DNA of 64,000 nucleotides from Toxorhynchites rutilus septentrionalis (Eukaryota > Arthropoda > Insecta > Diptera > Culicidae), in contig NC_073746.1 of NCBI RefSeq assembly GCF_029784135.1, positions 95,405,709 through 95,469,708 on the forward strand, given 5' to 3'. The notes beneath the pieces were generated by a model. The model did not search any database. It saw nothing but the letters and a program-made list of their open reading frames with translations, and was not told where the DNA came from. The position numbers and the translations under genes are program-made. Below are positions 43,836 to 54,354 of this stretch, piece after piece; the stretch's first letter is position 1; every line of letters begins with the position of its first letter.

Positions 43836-44178
43836 CATACAGCATGTTTGCCCAATCGTCAACATCCGAGGATTTATGTAACGACGACGAAAAAGTCTCA
43901 CCATCATCCGGCAGCTTTCCGACAACATTGTTGACATCACCAATCACCTCCAACGGAAGCCGACGGACATTCCACCAACCGCTCGAAGACCATCAGCTGT
44001 CTTGACCAGCAACAGCACCATTCCGCACACGGCTCAGACACAACTGCGACATTCCCAGACTCACCCTTTGCCACCGTCCCGCCAACTGGACGGGACAAAA
44101 ACACAACAACAAAAAACGAACGCCGCAACCTAGCATCAATCGTCCGATAATTAATTGACACAGTTTCGCGCTTAATTG
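43836..44178 (+). other. ap: Probable 5' UTR part of the ap exon
   Basis: A strong acceptor, a pyrimidine-rich tract ending CAAAATCCTTTGCAG (43835), precedes GC-rich sequence that runs without a donor into the main ATG at 44179. The text is CA-rich like other insect leader exons. Linking it to the LIM exon is inference, because an internal acceptor (GGAGCAG at about 44211-44217) could be used instead. Confidence 0.5.
43844..44005 (+). promoter_or_regulatory. Upstream ORF (53 codons) before ap start
   Basis: ATG at 43844, TGA at 44003-44005, starting MFAQSSTSEDLCNDDEKV. It ends 173 bases before the main ATG, so if this exon is transcribed it would reduce initiation at the LIM protein. Conservation is unknown. 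It may instead be part of an alternative N-terminus if spliced differently. Confidence 0.35.
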
Positions 44179-44357
44179 ATGGTCCATCTTTGGGTCCCGG
44201 AGATCGCTCGTGGAGCAGGCTACGGCCTTACCGACACCAGTGGCGACCAGGAGCGGGACGCCAACGAAAACGGAGAGAAAATGCTAAAGGATCTCATTGC
44301 GACCGAAGCGGTGACACCTGAAAAATGTGCCGGATGTGGAGTCCCCATAAGAGATCG
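44179..44357 (+). CDS. ap: apterous-like LIM-homeodomain protein, coding exon 1 (N-terminus and start of LIM1)
   Basis: This family acts as nuclear transcription factors that select dorsal appendage and neuronal identity, working with Chip/Ldb through the LIM domains. The exon encodes residues 1-59 plus two bases. An acidic, Gly-rich N-terminus ends in EKCAGCGVPIRDR, with the first two zinc ligands of LIM1, C50 and C53. The start is the first ATG after an in-frame TAA at 44173. Its context is weak (T at -3), so the in-frame Met35 (EKMLKDL) is an alternative. Donor GTAGGT at 44358. Phase 2 joins cleanly to exon 2. Drosophila Ap has a longer N-terminus. Confidence 0.82.
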
Positions 44358-44427
44358 GTAGGTGACAACTTTGTGTGTTTCGTTCTCATCTTACATATAT
44401 TGGTCTCGCCCCTCTCGTCTTGCATAG

Positions 44428-44562
44428 GTACTACCTCCTAGTAGCTGACCGCGCCTGGCACAACCAGTGCCTGCGATGCTGCAAGTGCCTAGCCAACCTG
44501 GAAACGGAACTGAGCTGCTACGCACGCGAGGACAACATATACTGCAAAGATGATTACTACAG
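44428..44562 (+). CDS. ap: apterous-like LIM-homeodomain protein, coding exon 2 (LIM1)
   Basis: Follows a 70-bp intron with acceptor TGCATAG. It encodes YYLLVADRAWHNQCLRCCKC through CYAREDNIYCKDDYY. LIM1 zinc ligands are C50, C53, H71, C74 and C77, C80, C99, D102 of the joined protein, all present. NIYCKDDYY and the position of the intron after DDYY match the ap/Lhx2/Lhx9 class. Donor GTGAGT at 44563 opens a 15.3-kb intron. Confidence 0.95.
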
Positions 44563-45590
44563 GTGAGTTCTCAAATCGCGACCAGCAGTAAAATCCAACG
44601 CTTCCCCCAAACTACGCTCCCCGGAGGGTCACTTTATACCTGTTCCGTCTAAACGAAATGATGGATGATGGAGCGTTCCAAATATGCCATAACCGTTGGT
44701 ATGAAAATAGTAATTGCTGGTGTGGTCTCATGGCTACCGGAGCCGGTCGGCGCAAATAACGCGCAAGATAACAAACGATAACTGCACGCATTTTCATGCG
44801 CCATTTGCACACGCCTTACAATTATCGCTAATTATGGTGCTCCTCGCGAAAAAAATTGCAACTTGCATTGTTATTATAGTTCTTTCTGCGCATTTTTCTG
44901 TTTTTGTTTGTCGACGTTTTTTTTTTTTGAAACTATGGCCATACCGAATGTTGTTGATTCCGATCCCGCCCCACTTATTCCGCTCTGAGCATAATACCCA
45001 TATGTTTTTGTTGTTTTCAACGCAAAACCGCGTCTCGTTCGCGTGTTTTACGTATCAACTAATTGTTATCGAGCTATTCCGGCGGGATATTACTCCTCCC
45101 CTCTGGCAGGGAGGAATAGCAATAGCCGCCGTGCGATAAATTGCCACTTTTATGACCTGTGCAAATACATGTGTAGCTGGGTTGTACCAGCGACCAGCGT
45201 CTACCGTCTTTCTTCACTACCAATATTTGCTTGGAGATGCACTTGAGAACCATAATTATGTTTCCCTGAAAAAACAACGATGACTGATGGTTTGAAGCGT
45301 GTGTTGAGCGAACAGTAAAACACAACACAACAGGATCGTTAAGTGCAGAGTTGAGAATGTCTATTATCATCATGTACTACTATTAAGAATCTTCTGTTTT
45401 ACATATAGAATAATATTCAGAGCTTTTGGATCCTTAGTAAAGTTGAGATAATTTAGAAATGGAACACTCCAATAATCAGAATTGGAATTTGGGCTATACT
45501 ACTCGGTGCTTAATAAACTCAAGGGGTGATTGAAGAAATTCAGAATTGAGCTTCTCGATCACTAACCATCCTAACTAGACACACCCAGAG
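44563..45590 (+). other. ap intron 2, proximal repeat-poor part
   Basis: Unique-looking sequence, moderately GC-rich to about 45250, without paired repeats. The 141-codon frame at 44714-45139 has no features. It could hold regulatory sites. The rest of the intron, to 59825, is mostly mobile DNA. Confidence 0.35.
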
Positions 45591-45945
45591 ATGCTAACTT
45601 TTTTCATTTTTCAGGATTTCTCAGACTTTTTGGGATGTTCCCTGATATCCTGACAAACACTGATTTTTGTCTGATTTTTCTGAAATGATTCTGATTTCTC
45701 ATGATTTTTATACTTTTTACTTTATCAGAGTAAAAATTATCCACAAAAAACATATTTGGATCTCTTTTAAAGTTTTCTGTTAGGGAGTGACAACTGTCAT
45801 AATAGCTCTCCGGTCTACACGTGTATAGTGTTTACATTAATTTTTTTTTGATACAATTACCTAACTTTTTCATCAATATGAGGGTCACTATTTATATTTC
45901 GGGAATAGGAACAAAAACAAATAGTTAAGCTGCGAATATATTTTT
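45591..45945. other. AT-rich stretch with TTCTGA-rich repeat debris
   Basis: Reiterated TTTTCTGATTT/TCTCAGA words at 45600-45720, reminiscent of the interspersed ends described at 25890. No gene. Confidence 0.35.
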
Positions 45946-46458
45946 ATTGTTTTTCAAAGTACTCGCCACGATGATCGATACACTTTTGCATGCGCTTAAA
46001 CCAATTTTCAAAGCATTTATTTCAATCGACACGAGCCTTTTTTTTTGAGCGATTGTCAAATTATGTGGGATCCAACGTGAACATAATTTTCGCACAACTA
46101 AGTGTTCATGTAAAATCGCATATATGCTGGTGGAACTAATGCTTAGGGATGCCTCAATCTCACAATAGGTTACATGACGATCTTACTTAATCATTTCGTG
46201 CACAGCATCGATGTTTTCTGGCACTACAGTCGATTTTGGACGACCTTCACGAAACTCGTCGGACAGCGAACTACGACCACGATTGAATTCACTATACCAG
46301 CGATACACAGTGGTTTTTGTCGGAGCTTCATCGCCAAAAGTCAAATTAAGTTGATTGACGCACTCTTGTTGTGATAATCCACGTCGAAAGTCGTAAAAAA
46401 TCATCGCACGAAAATGTTCACGATTCAGTTCCATTTTTTGTCGAGACCAAACTTTCAA
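45946..46458 (-). pseudogene. mariner (HTH_48-type) transposase, internally deleted
   Basis: The minus-strand N-terminus 46183-46458 is intact: MELNREHFRAMIFYDFRRGL, QECVNQLNLTFGDEAP, TTVYRWYSEFNRGRSSL and DEFREGRPKS, the paired HTH of mariner/SETMAR-type transposases. EIEASLSISSTSI and CSRWIPHNLTIAQKK follow (to about 46040). The whole DDD core is then missing, and the frame resumes with WFKRMQKCIDHRGEYFEKQ and a stop at about 45949. Deletion derivatives of this kind are non-autonomous but can keep their TIRs. Confidence 0.88.
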
Positions 46459-46574
46459 CTAAATATAAAATAAACAAATAGCGTCCGTATGACAAAATGT
46501 TCTGAGTACGTATATCGTCAAAAATGTCAAACTTTACGATGGAACCGTCAGATGGACTCACATGATATCAGTGT

Positions 46575-47960
46575 TGCCAATTCCCGAAACTTCCCGAAAA
46601 CTCAATTTTAACGTTTGTGACAGTAAATTAAGTCTGAATGAGTTAACATTTTTCATAGGGTATATTATCGTGCAAATCAGTTACCCCATAAAAAAATGTT
46701 CACCACTCAAAAAAAGACTCTATGCAAAATATCAGATCAATCGAACTTAAGGGAGAGTGGCGCAATTTGACCGCTTTGCTTTGAGTTTTTTTTTTGAAAA
46801 TCGAAAAAATCACCCAAGGGGGAGTAAAAGAAATCGGGGTTTTCGAAAAAAAAAAGTAAAATGTTTTAAAATTGTATGAAACGTCATCTCGAAAATAAAA
46901 TTTTTGTCAAAATTAAATTTCATATTTTATTAGAATATTTTACGTACATATTTTTGTCTTGGTGTGTGAAGGTCAGGGTGGCAGCGAAAATGGTCATGTC
47001 AAATTTCAAAAACCGACCATGTACACTTTGTTTATTGGCCCCAAAAATAACCTGTGCAAAGTTTCAGCTCAATCGGACATGATTTAGGGATATCTCAAAG
47101 CGCTCAAAGTTTTGATTTTTGATCCTCGAAAATCTTCCAAGGGGCGAGTAAAGGAAATTTGGAAAATCGAAAACTTTTTTTCGATGCTAAATGACTGAGT
47201 GGCAATGAAGGTATGGAAAAAATAATTATCGAGTTCAGAGAACCGACCATGTACACTTTGTTTATTGGCCCAAAAACATGACCTGTGCAAAATTTCAACT
47301 CAATCGGACATGATTTAGGGATGCCTCAAAGCTCTCAAAATTTTGGTTTTTTTTATCCTCGAAAATCTTCCAAGGGGGGAGGTGAAGGAAAATTAGAAAA
47401 ACAATTTTTTTTCTCGATGCCAAATGACTTAAAAATGCATGAAAAACGCATGAAACGAGATCTGGTGTTATCTCGATAAAAAATTTTTGGCCGAAAATCG
47501 ACTTTTTGGGACTTAGCCTGAGTAGCCAAAAAATCATAGCCGATTTAGCTGAAATTTTGCACAGGTCATTTTTTGAGCCAATAAACAATATTTACATGGT
47601 CGGTTCTTTAAGTTCGATCATTATTTTTTCCATACCTTCATTGCCACTCAGGCTCCCGAAAGGTCGATTTTTTGAGATGCCACCAGATCTCGACGTTTGA
47701 ACGACGTTTTTTAAGTCATTTGGCACCGCAACAAAATTTTAGATTTTCCAAATTTCTTTCACTTACCTCATGGAAGATTTTCGAGGATCGAAACTTTGAG
47801 CGCTTTGAAGCAAATCATGTCCGATTGAGCTGAAACTTTGCACAGGTCGTTTTTTAGGCCAATAAACAAAATGTACATGGTTGGTTCTTGAAATTCGATG
47901 ATGAATTTTTTTCCATACATCCATTGCCACCCTAGTGTAGGTGTAGTGAACAACAATTCC
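46575..47960 (+). repeat. Dispersed repeat family R, copies d (several)
   Basis: At least four diverged units. Each has CAAAGTTTCAGCTCAATCGG or its inverse TGAGCTGAAACTTTGCACAG, AATCTTCCAAGGGG and CATGTACACTTTGTTTATTG. Units on the left (46990-47340) and right (47540-47930) are in opposite orientation, forming a large imperfect inverted repeat centred near 47490. Confidence 0.7.
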
Positions 47961-48180
47961 GGGAAGAAATAAAAAATCGATTCCTCCGTTTTTAAAAGAT
48001 TTTGAGAAATAACACAATTTTGCTAACCCACTCAACAGAAAATCCAATTCACATTATCACCTAGCTTTCATTTGGTTCCTAAAACATTCCTGTATGACGA
48101 ATAATTCAATAAATAAACATTGCACCGCAAATCCAAATGCAGTTTCGAAAACAAGGATATTTTGTTCTTCTTTGATTGCA
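47961..48180. other. Spacer
   Basis: No gene or repeat pair seen. Confidence 0.4.
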
Positions 48181-48441
48181 CAAAGTTTCCCAGTGGAACT
48201 TTTGCCTTCTCAACGTAGGAATTACTTGCGTCATTTTTATTAGTAGTACTTAGTTGAGTTTTCTATGCCGGATAACGCGCCTTGGATGTGTTCTGAGTGG
48301 CAAGCTCTAGAATACGCGTGACTACAGTACAATTCGGAAGAAATTTCTTCGACGAGAAATCCCCCCGGCCAGAACGAGAATTGAATCCGAAATCCCGGTT
48401 TGATAATGTGGGACGGTAACAACTCGGCCACGGGAGCATTT
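48181..48441 (-). mobile_element. tRNA-derived SINE, degraded copy
   Basis: Same family and orientation as 36542-36806: CGTAGGAATTACTTGCGTCA, CTGAGTGGCAAGCTCTAGAA and the tRNA-like head ending GGCCACGGGAGCA (48429-48441). Box B is mutated (GAATTGAATCC), and the tail is shortened near 48190. Confidence 0.85.
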
Positions 48442-48785
48442 GTTACTTTGACAAAAAAAATGAATTTAAATGTTTTCCATCGATTTCAAAAAAGGGCTCT
48501 GCGTACTCTCAGAATGAACGATTCGTAACTTTTGTCTTTATGAGCCTTGACACAAAACATCAAACGCGTTTTTATCGAATCAATTTGTTTTTCAAACTGT
48601 CGTACACGGTATTTTCAGTTCTACTGAGTCAATTTATCAAAAATTTCATGTGAATAAATCTTTACACATCTCTCTATCGCATAAACCAATAAATAATCAA
48701 GTATATACTTGATTATATTACACATGAATAAAACATTCCCATATCCTCTCCATTGATTCTGATAAGCTCTTACTATAGGCAAATG

Positions 48786-49186
48786 GGGGTCTTCGTAGCC
48801 ACATTGGTTTTGCGTTCACTTAGTAAGCGATCAATCGTGAGTTCCAAAATCAGGGCCCTCAATGACCGTTTTTGTGTTGTTACAAAATAACTACGTCCAA
48901 GCAACAATCATCCACGGTCGAAATAAGATCTATTCATCCATACATCTGCTCTGCTCTGCAAGAAACATCGGGCTGTTGATCTATTAATAACACAACAATG
49001 ATCATATCAACTGTCTCCGCTGTCCGGTGGTCTAACTAAACAATGGAAGAACAGAAGGAATACTCTTACGCCTATGTGCTATTTATAGATACAACAAAAA
49101 CATGTGACATGTACTCGGTTAAAACCCGGCTCTGTTACAGCTAAAATGTTAATGAGCCTAAATAAATAAACAAATTGGATAAAAAA
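48786..49186 (+). mobile_element. tRNA-derived SINE, second copy of the 10585 family
   Basis: Starts GGGGTCTTCGTAGCCACATT and ends TGAGCCTAAATAAATAAACA plus an A-rich tail. ATAGGCAAATG duplicates the target (48775-48785 and 49187-49197). It lacks about 80 internal bases found in the first copy (between ACGCCTA and TAGATA). Confidence 0.9.
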
Positions 49187-49197
49187 ATAGGCAAATG

Positions 49198-50840
49198 AGG
49201 AATAATTCTTAATACGCATCGACTCACCTTGACCGTCTCGAAAAAACATGTATGAACGAATAAGAAAATCAGGCCATAGAGTAGAGATAGACAAAGCAGT
49301 TAACTTTGATGCCCGGTGTAGATCAGTCGCGGTGCTGATGTGTAACAGGTCTCACTAGTTGTGTACACATGCACTCTAACGAATGAGCACGCTCCGAAAC
49401 ACAGATAAAATATTTTATTGTCAGCTTCGTTTTTGCACTTAGTTTGCACCGTGTTCAGCATCGAATTTTGCGCCGTATTTCAATACCTATTTTACACCGC
49501 ACTTGAATCTGTTTTGCTGTCTCCGTTGAGTTATTTTTCTTCACATCAGCGCATATGGTTGGTATGGAGGTTTCTATGTTTTGCTTAAAACAAGCAAAGA
49601 CAAAACGGGCGCTAGAATTTGATGTATGTGTATAAAATGAGGCGCGCATCACACAAGTAAGAAGCGATGTTTAGTATCTGAATTCTGCGCTGTGTTCATT
49701 CGGCGCACTCGTGTTTTTTTACACTTCGTACCAAGACAGTTTGACGCGCGTACCAAGACGTTTGTTATGAACGCGCGCTGATGAAAATTAAACTCAAGTG
49801 CAGCGCAGCGTATGTTTTCTGAAGACTGGTTTAGATAGGAAACTATATAAATATAACACATGAATTGAAAAAATGCAATAAATTGAAAATTCACAGCTTT
49901 ACCGAGAATCAAATTTAGTTGTAATGATGAAATCCAAATCCTAATTATAAATTTAAAATTGAGCATACATTAACAAGATAAGCCACGCGTTACATTTGCT
50001 TTGCTAGTGAATGAGAATATTGCTATCGTTTTTTGTTTTTTCTAAGCGTTTTTATTATATTCTTCCGTTCCATCCAGCGCAATATACTTTCCTCATGTAT
50101 TCAGTTCAGCTACACTTCGTAAGTTCCAGTTCATTCGCAATCAATTCGTATGGCGAACTACCGATCGTTCAATCTTTTTGGCAAACTAGTTTTTTGTACC
50201 GTTCGTGAATTGTATGCAAAGATGTTGTTTTCTTGCTCTTCCCCCACAGCGCAAACTGCGAGTAAAATCTAAGAAACATACCTACTTTATTCGGTAAATT
50301 ATTTACTTGTTTACTTGTCTATCTTAACTATTTGTGTTTTAATTGAAAAAAAAAAGTTAAATAAATGTTCTATCAAATAGTAAGTAGTATGAAATGTATC
50401 GTAACAACGATTTTGCGTAATATGCATTTGAAATCCCTTAATTTTTTCGTTACATTTTTCGTAGAGTGACCCCCATATAACAATACGGCTAAAAAGTTCA
50501 TAAGGTTGACGTCTAGATGGCGCCTCTTGCAAAAATCTACTTGACTATCACAAAGCACCATCTTTCAATGAATACGTGTCAAAATTTGACAGCAATCGGT
50601 CGATTGGTTCGATTGGTTCCAGAGATGTCAACCAAATTTTTGAAAAAGCTGAAAAATTTTGAACAAAAAAAACCGTGAAAAGCTGAAAAATTAAAAAAAA
50701 CTGGAAAAGCTCGAAGACTTGATTTTTTAAAATGTTTCCTCAATTTTGTTTATATTTGCAATAAAAATTTGGATATACAGCGACAACGTCAGTATGTCGC
50801 ATACTCTGATACGAACCGGCCCATGAGACTGAAAGTCTCA
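49198..50840. other. Non-coding intron sequence
   Basis: 49620-49800 is rich in GCGCG words and short palindromes (GACGCGCGTACC, GAACGCGCGC). 50455-50620 has GTCAAAATTTGACAG and CTAGATGGCGCC, which look like mariner-type non-coding ends. No gene supported. Confidence 0.35.
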
Positions 50841-50844
50841 AAAA

Positions 50845-51056
50845 TAAAGAATTAACTTACAATTGGTACTTATTGGTACTTAATTAACTTACAATTGGTA
50901 CTTTATTGGAATTAACTTACAATTGGTACAATTGGTACTTGGTACTTAGAATTAACTTACAATTGGTACTTAAAAATAAAGAATTAACTTACAATTTGGT
51001 ACTTGGAATTAACTTACAATTGGTACTTAGTACTTAACTTACAATTGGTACTTAAA
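50845..51056. repeat. Irregular minisatellite AATTAACTTACAATTGGTAC
   Basis: Seven or eight copies of ATTAACTTACAATTGGTACTT with partial duplications (GGTACTTATTGGTACTT). Spacing is irregular (22-45 bp), so it is not a CRISPR-like array. Likely slippage or gene conversion. Confidence 0.85.
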
Positions 51057-52074
51057 TACGCAGACCCGAAAAATATGTTTGATTTGAAAGCTTTTTGGAA
51101 TTTGTTGCGATAAAAGTATTTATCATGTCAAGAAGTCCACCAATAAATTGGACTTCTTAAACTATTTGTTACTTCAGCTTATGTTTCCAGAACGCAGTTT
51201 CTTTGTGTTTGGTGTCCCGCGTTAGACCTTTGACCATCTGGTCACTTTATTTTTGGTAGAATTGATTTTGCTCACATGTTTTAATAGTAATTGTAACTAG
51301 CTGATTAGTATTACACCTCATGAAGAATCAACTGTAAATTAATGAGTTTAGCGTCTATTATTTTAATTTTGAATTGATAAAAATATGTTTCTTTACCATG
51401 CTTAAAAATGGGAACGAAAATGCTGCTCACAAGAAGTGAATATGTTATGCAATTTGATAAGCGATTCCGTGAGAACCACTGACGAAAAGAGCCTACAGTT
51501 GATTATTGAACGTGTAATATAAAACAGTTTTAAATTTAATTAAATAATACTTTCAAAATTTTCACATTGTTTCCATTTATACGTGTGATCAATTTCACCC
51601 CGGTGATCAAATTTCCTCCGGATGACAGTGCCCGTAATTAACTATACAATCCTTAAAACGATCAAACAATCAAACATTCATAGATGTGCTTGCTTTGTTC
51701 TCTACAACGAAGGAATATTTAGTTGATGAAGAAACTTTCCGAAGGATATTATGAATTTTATAAATTTTATCATAATTGTTGTCATGATTGTGATCAAGGT
51801 TCTTTTTGGTAATTATCTTCTGACTTTTCCATATTATTCATCGTAGAAAAAATTCCATTCTTCAATGTACCCCAAAGTTTTAAGAGAATTAGACTCCTAT
51901 ATTTCACCTGAATCAACTACAACTTTAAGAACGCTTTGCTAGTCGAAAATACTTCTTTCTTTCTGTGTTGAAGAATTCTAATAAAATCATCAACATTGCC
52001 AGCAGCTTCAGTAGCAATACATCACATCTTTGAATAAGACAAATAAATGTTTGGAAGGTCACTAACTTGTCTCT
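51057..52074. other. AT-rich non-coding stretch
   Basis: No gene or paired repeat. Confidence 0.4.
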
Positions 52075-52367
52075 GCTGCAATTCCAAATGAAATCGTCCA
52101 AAAAATGCAGATTTTAAAAACATGTATTTTTGATTCCAATGAAATTTTGTATTCCGTTTGGGTTGGAGGAAATATGAGTTTTCCACAGCAATTGGGAATT
52201 TTTTGACTCAAGCGTAACTTTTGAAAAGGGCGTATCGATTGTAGTAGGAGAAACCTTTGATAATTTATATCTAAAAAACTATGAGTCGTTCCGAAATAGT
52301 GTCTTAGAAAGAGTTATAGCGTATTGATGTCTAAAAAAGGAAAAAATATACACTGAGAAAAAAAATT

Positions 52368-52829
52368 AGTACAGGTAATCTTCGATATAACGTACATTTC
52401 ACTTTCAAAATTGTACGTTGTATCGAATTGTACGTTATATCGAAGCATAATAAAGTACTCACAAACGTAGTCTATAATACATTAATGTGTTGCTGTTTTA
52501 GTAAAGTTAATGAATAACTTCAATCAGAAGACGAAGCCAGCCTTTCTCACGATGTTTCCCTTCGAACTGTTGATTCAAGCTTGATTCATTTAGAATCCGG
52601 AATAACAAAACCAGCTGTATTTCGGGATTGATTGGAAGTACAAAACTTGTTTTAGCATCACAATACAGATAATTCATTGTTTGTCAGGTAAAAAAATATT
52701 ATTTTTTTTTTTCTTTACACTTTGGAAATGTGTACGTTATATCGAGGTGAAATGTACGTTATATCGAGTGACGTTATATCGAGGGTACGTTATAACGAGG
52801 GTACGTTATATCGAAGTTTCCCTGTACTC
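52368..52829. mobile_element. MITE nested in the left TIR (ends AGTACAGG...TTCGATATAACGTAC)
   Basis: The left end AGTACAGGTAATCTTCGATA and the right end inverted AGTACAGGGAAACTTCGATA continue as TAACGTAC on both sides. GTACGTTATATCGA is repeated five or more times inside (52420-52445 and 52730-52815). The right TIR arm of the host element lacks it, giving a paralogous empty site near 56465. No ORF. Confidence 0.85.
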
Positions 52830-53381
52830 TTTTTTTCATTTACAAAAAAACACATCGAATTTTTATGAATTTCCGAAACTTCGAATTTTTGTATGTTAAC
52901 AATCATTTTTAGCCACAAATTATGATTTCTGATGTGATTTAAATCAAAAAGCTCATTATAAATCTCCTTCTAAATGTAGCCATTCTCGATATATTTTTAA
53001 AAATATTTTTAATTTATTGTCTTTTTTGTAGTGAATATTCCCTTTTAATATGTTTGTCGTGTTATACCGTCATGCTCATGACATTTTATGAATTTGCTTA
53101 TAATTTCCAACAACTGTTCCAAATACATCATTATGGTAAAAATATATGTTTAGGAGTTACGTAGAAAAACATTTGAAGACATGTGGGTTAACACAAAACG
53201 TAGCGACATTAAAAAATCCCTTTTTAACCTAATACAATCTTTTAACATATTATTCGTGTTACACAATCAAAACACGAACAGTAGAATTGAAATCCCAACA
53301 ACAAATACATCTTGTTGATTCAACCGGACGTTATGGGTACAAATATAATTAACTTGTTTACGTTATGCCTAGATTATACCT

Positions 53382-53530
53382 GAAGTCAGGTATCTCTAAG
53401 CTACCTCTGTATAGGTATATAAAGTCAGGTATCTTTAAGCTACCTTTGTACAGGTATATAAAGTCAGGTACCTTTAAGGTACCTCGATAATGTATATAAA
53501 GTTACTCATATTCAAACATCGTTCATCAGT
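53382..53530 (+). promoter_or_regulatory. Triplicated TATA repeat and initiator upstream of the long-TIR gene
   Basis: Three 38-39 bp direct repeats, AAGTCAGGTATCTTTAAGCT then ACC...GGTATAT, each end in TATATAAA (53416, 53455 and 53493). TTCATCAGTCG at 53523-53533 lies 32-35 bp after the last TATA and resembles an insect initiator. The first ATG is at 53571. Confidence 0.55.
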
Positions 53531-53570
53531 CGAACAATCTTCCTTGTAGAGTGAATAACAGTATACCACA

Positions 53571-53792
53571 ATGGACTACAACATTTTGTTTTCGTGTTGT
53601 AGACTGTTTCCAAAAAAACGGTAAGAAATGTTCATCTGAAAAACGTTTCTTAACCGTGTCAATGATTGAGAAACTTAAGTCAATGGGATGCAATATCCTT
53701 TTAGATACATCTTTCAAAATTTGCGGATCATGCCGTTTATCTGTATACTCTTCCAAACCAAAGCAGTGTAATTCTGAGGAGCAAATCACATG
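53571..53792 (+). pseudogene. Long-TIR element gene, 5' exon (Cys-rich N-terminal domain)
   Basis: ATG at 53571 begins MDYNILFSCCRLFPKK, then a one-base shift moves the frame to CSSEKRFLTVSMIEKLKSMG and FKICGSCRLSVYSS (53630-53760). A CC...CxxC cysteine arrangement at this spot is typical, as I recall, of the N-terminus of the widespread unannotated protein family discussed for 54355-55512, and may bind zinc. The exon can end at a GTATGT donor at 53793. Confidence 0.6.
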
Positions 53793-53852
53793 TATGTATG
53801 TATTTTACAGTATGTATTTTACAGTATGTATTTTACAGTATGTATTTTACAG
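53793..53852 (+). repeat. Four tandem TATGTATTTTACAG units; candidate short intron
   Basis: TATGTATTTTACAG is repeated four times head to tail. The stretch opens with a donor-like GTATGT (53793), and every unit ends in an acceptor-like TTTTACAG. Coding-like sequence lies on both sides (53630-53792 and 53855-53950, NTLEEVPSIVVSASSQDS). I infer a ~60-bp intron whose 3' splice site has been multiplied. Confidence 0.5.
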
Positions 53853-54354
53853 TAGGAAATACTTTAGAAGAAGTACCATCAATAGTCGTTTCAGCATCTT
53901 CGCAAGATTCCCAAAACAGCAATATACCAGAGTATTCCCGAGCGTACAACATTTAGCTTTTCAACAAGAGAATCGCCGGTATTAACATTTCACCAATAAT
54001 GACGGAAAGACTTGGACAGGCTAGTTACCCCGAATAAAAATTCAAAGATATTTCTAGAGGTATTAAAAGAAATCTATTTTGCTTTTCACATGAAGAAGAC
54101 GAAGAGTCGAACTTTAAACAAAAAGGCAAAAGAATTTGATGAGATTATCAATCAGCTCAAAGAGAAATTTGACCACACAGAGACAACAAGATCAGAAAAA
54201 GTTTGAATTTTAACAGGTTTGCCTAAGTCTTGGTCCGTGCAAAAAATGGAAGAAGAATTTGGCGTTAATAAATATATGGCAATTCAAGCCAAAAAACTGA
54301 CAAATGAAAAAGGTGTATTGTCGACACCGCATAGCAAATATGGACCAAATTTAA
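53853..54354 (+). pseudogene. Long-TIR element gene, middle part, frame-shifted
   Basis: Frames alternate: NTLEEVPSIVVSASSQDS (to a TAG at 53954), ISPIMTERLGQASYPE, then EIINQLKEKFDHTETTRSEKV (54138-54206) and LPKSWSVQKMEEEFGVNKYM (about 54220-54280). The order and phrases agree with the family's region upstream of the catalytic part. At least three stops or shifts show decay. Confidence 0.65.
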
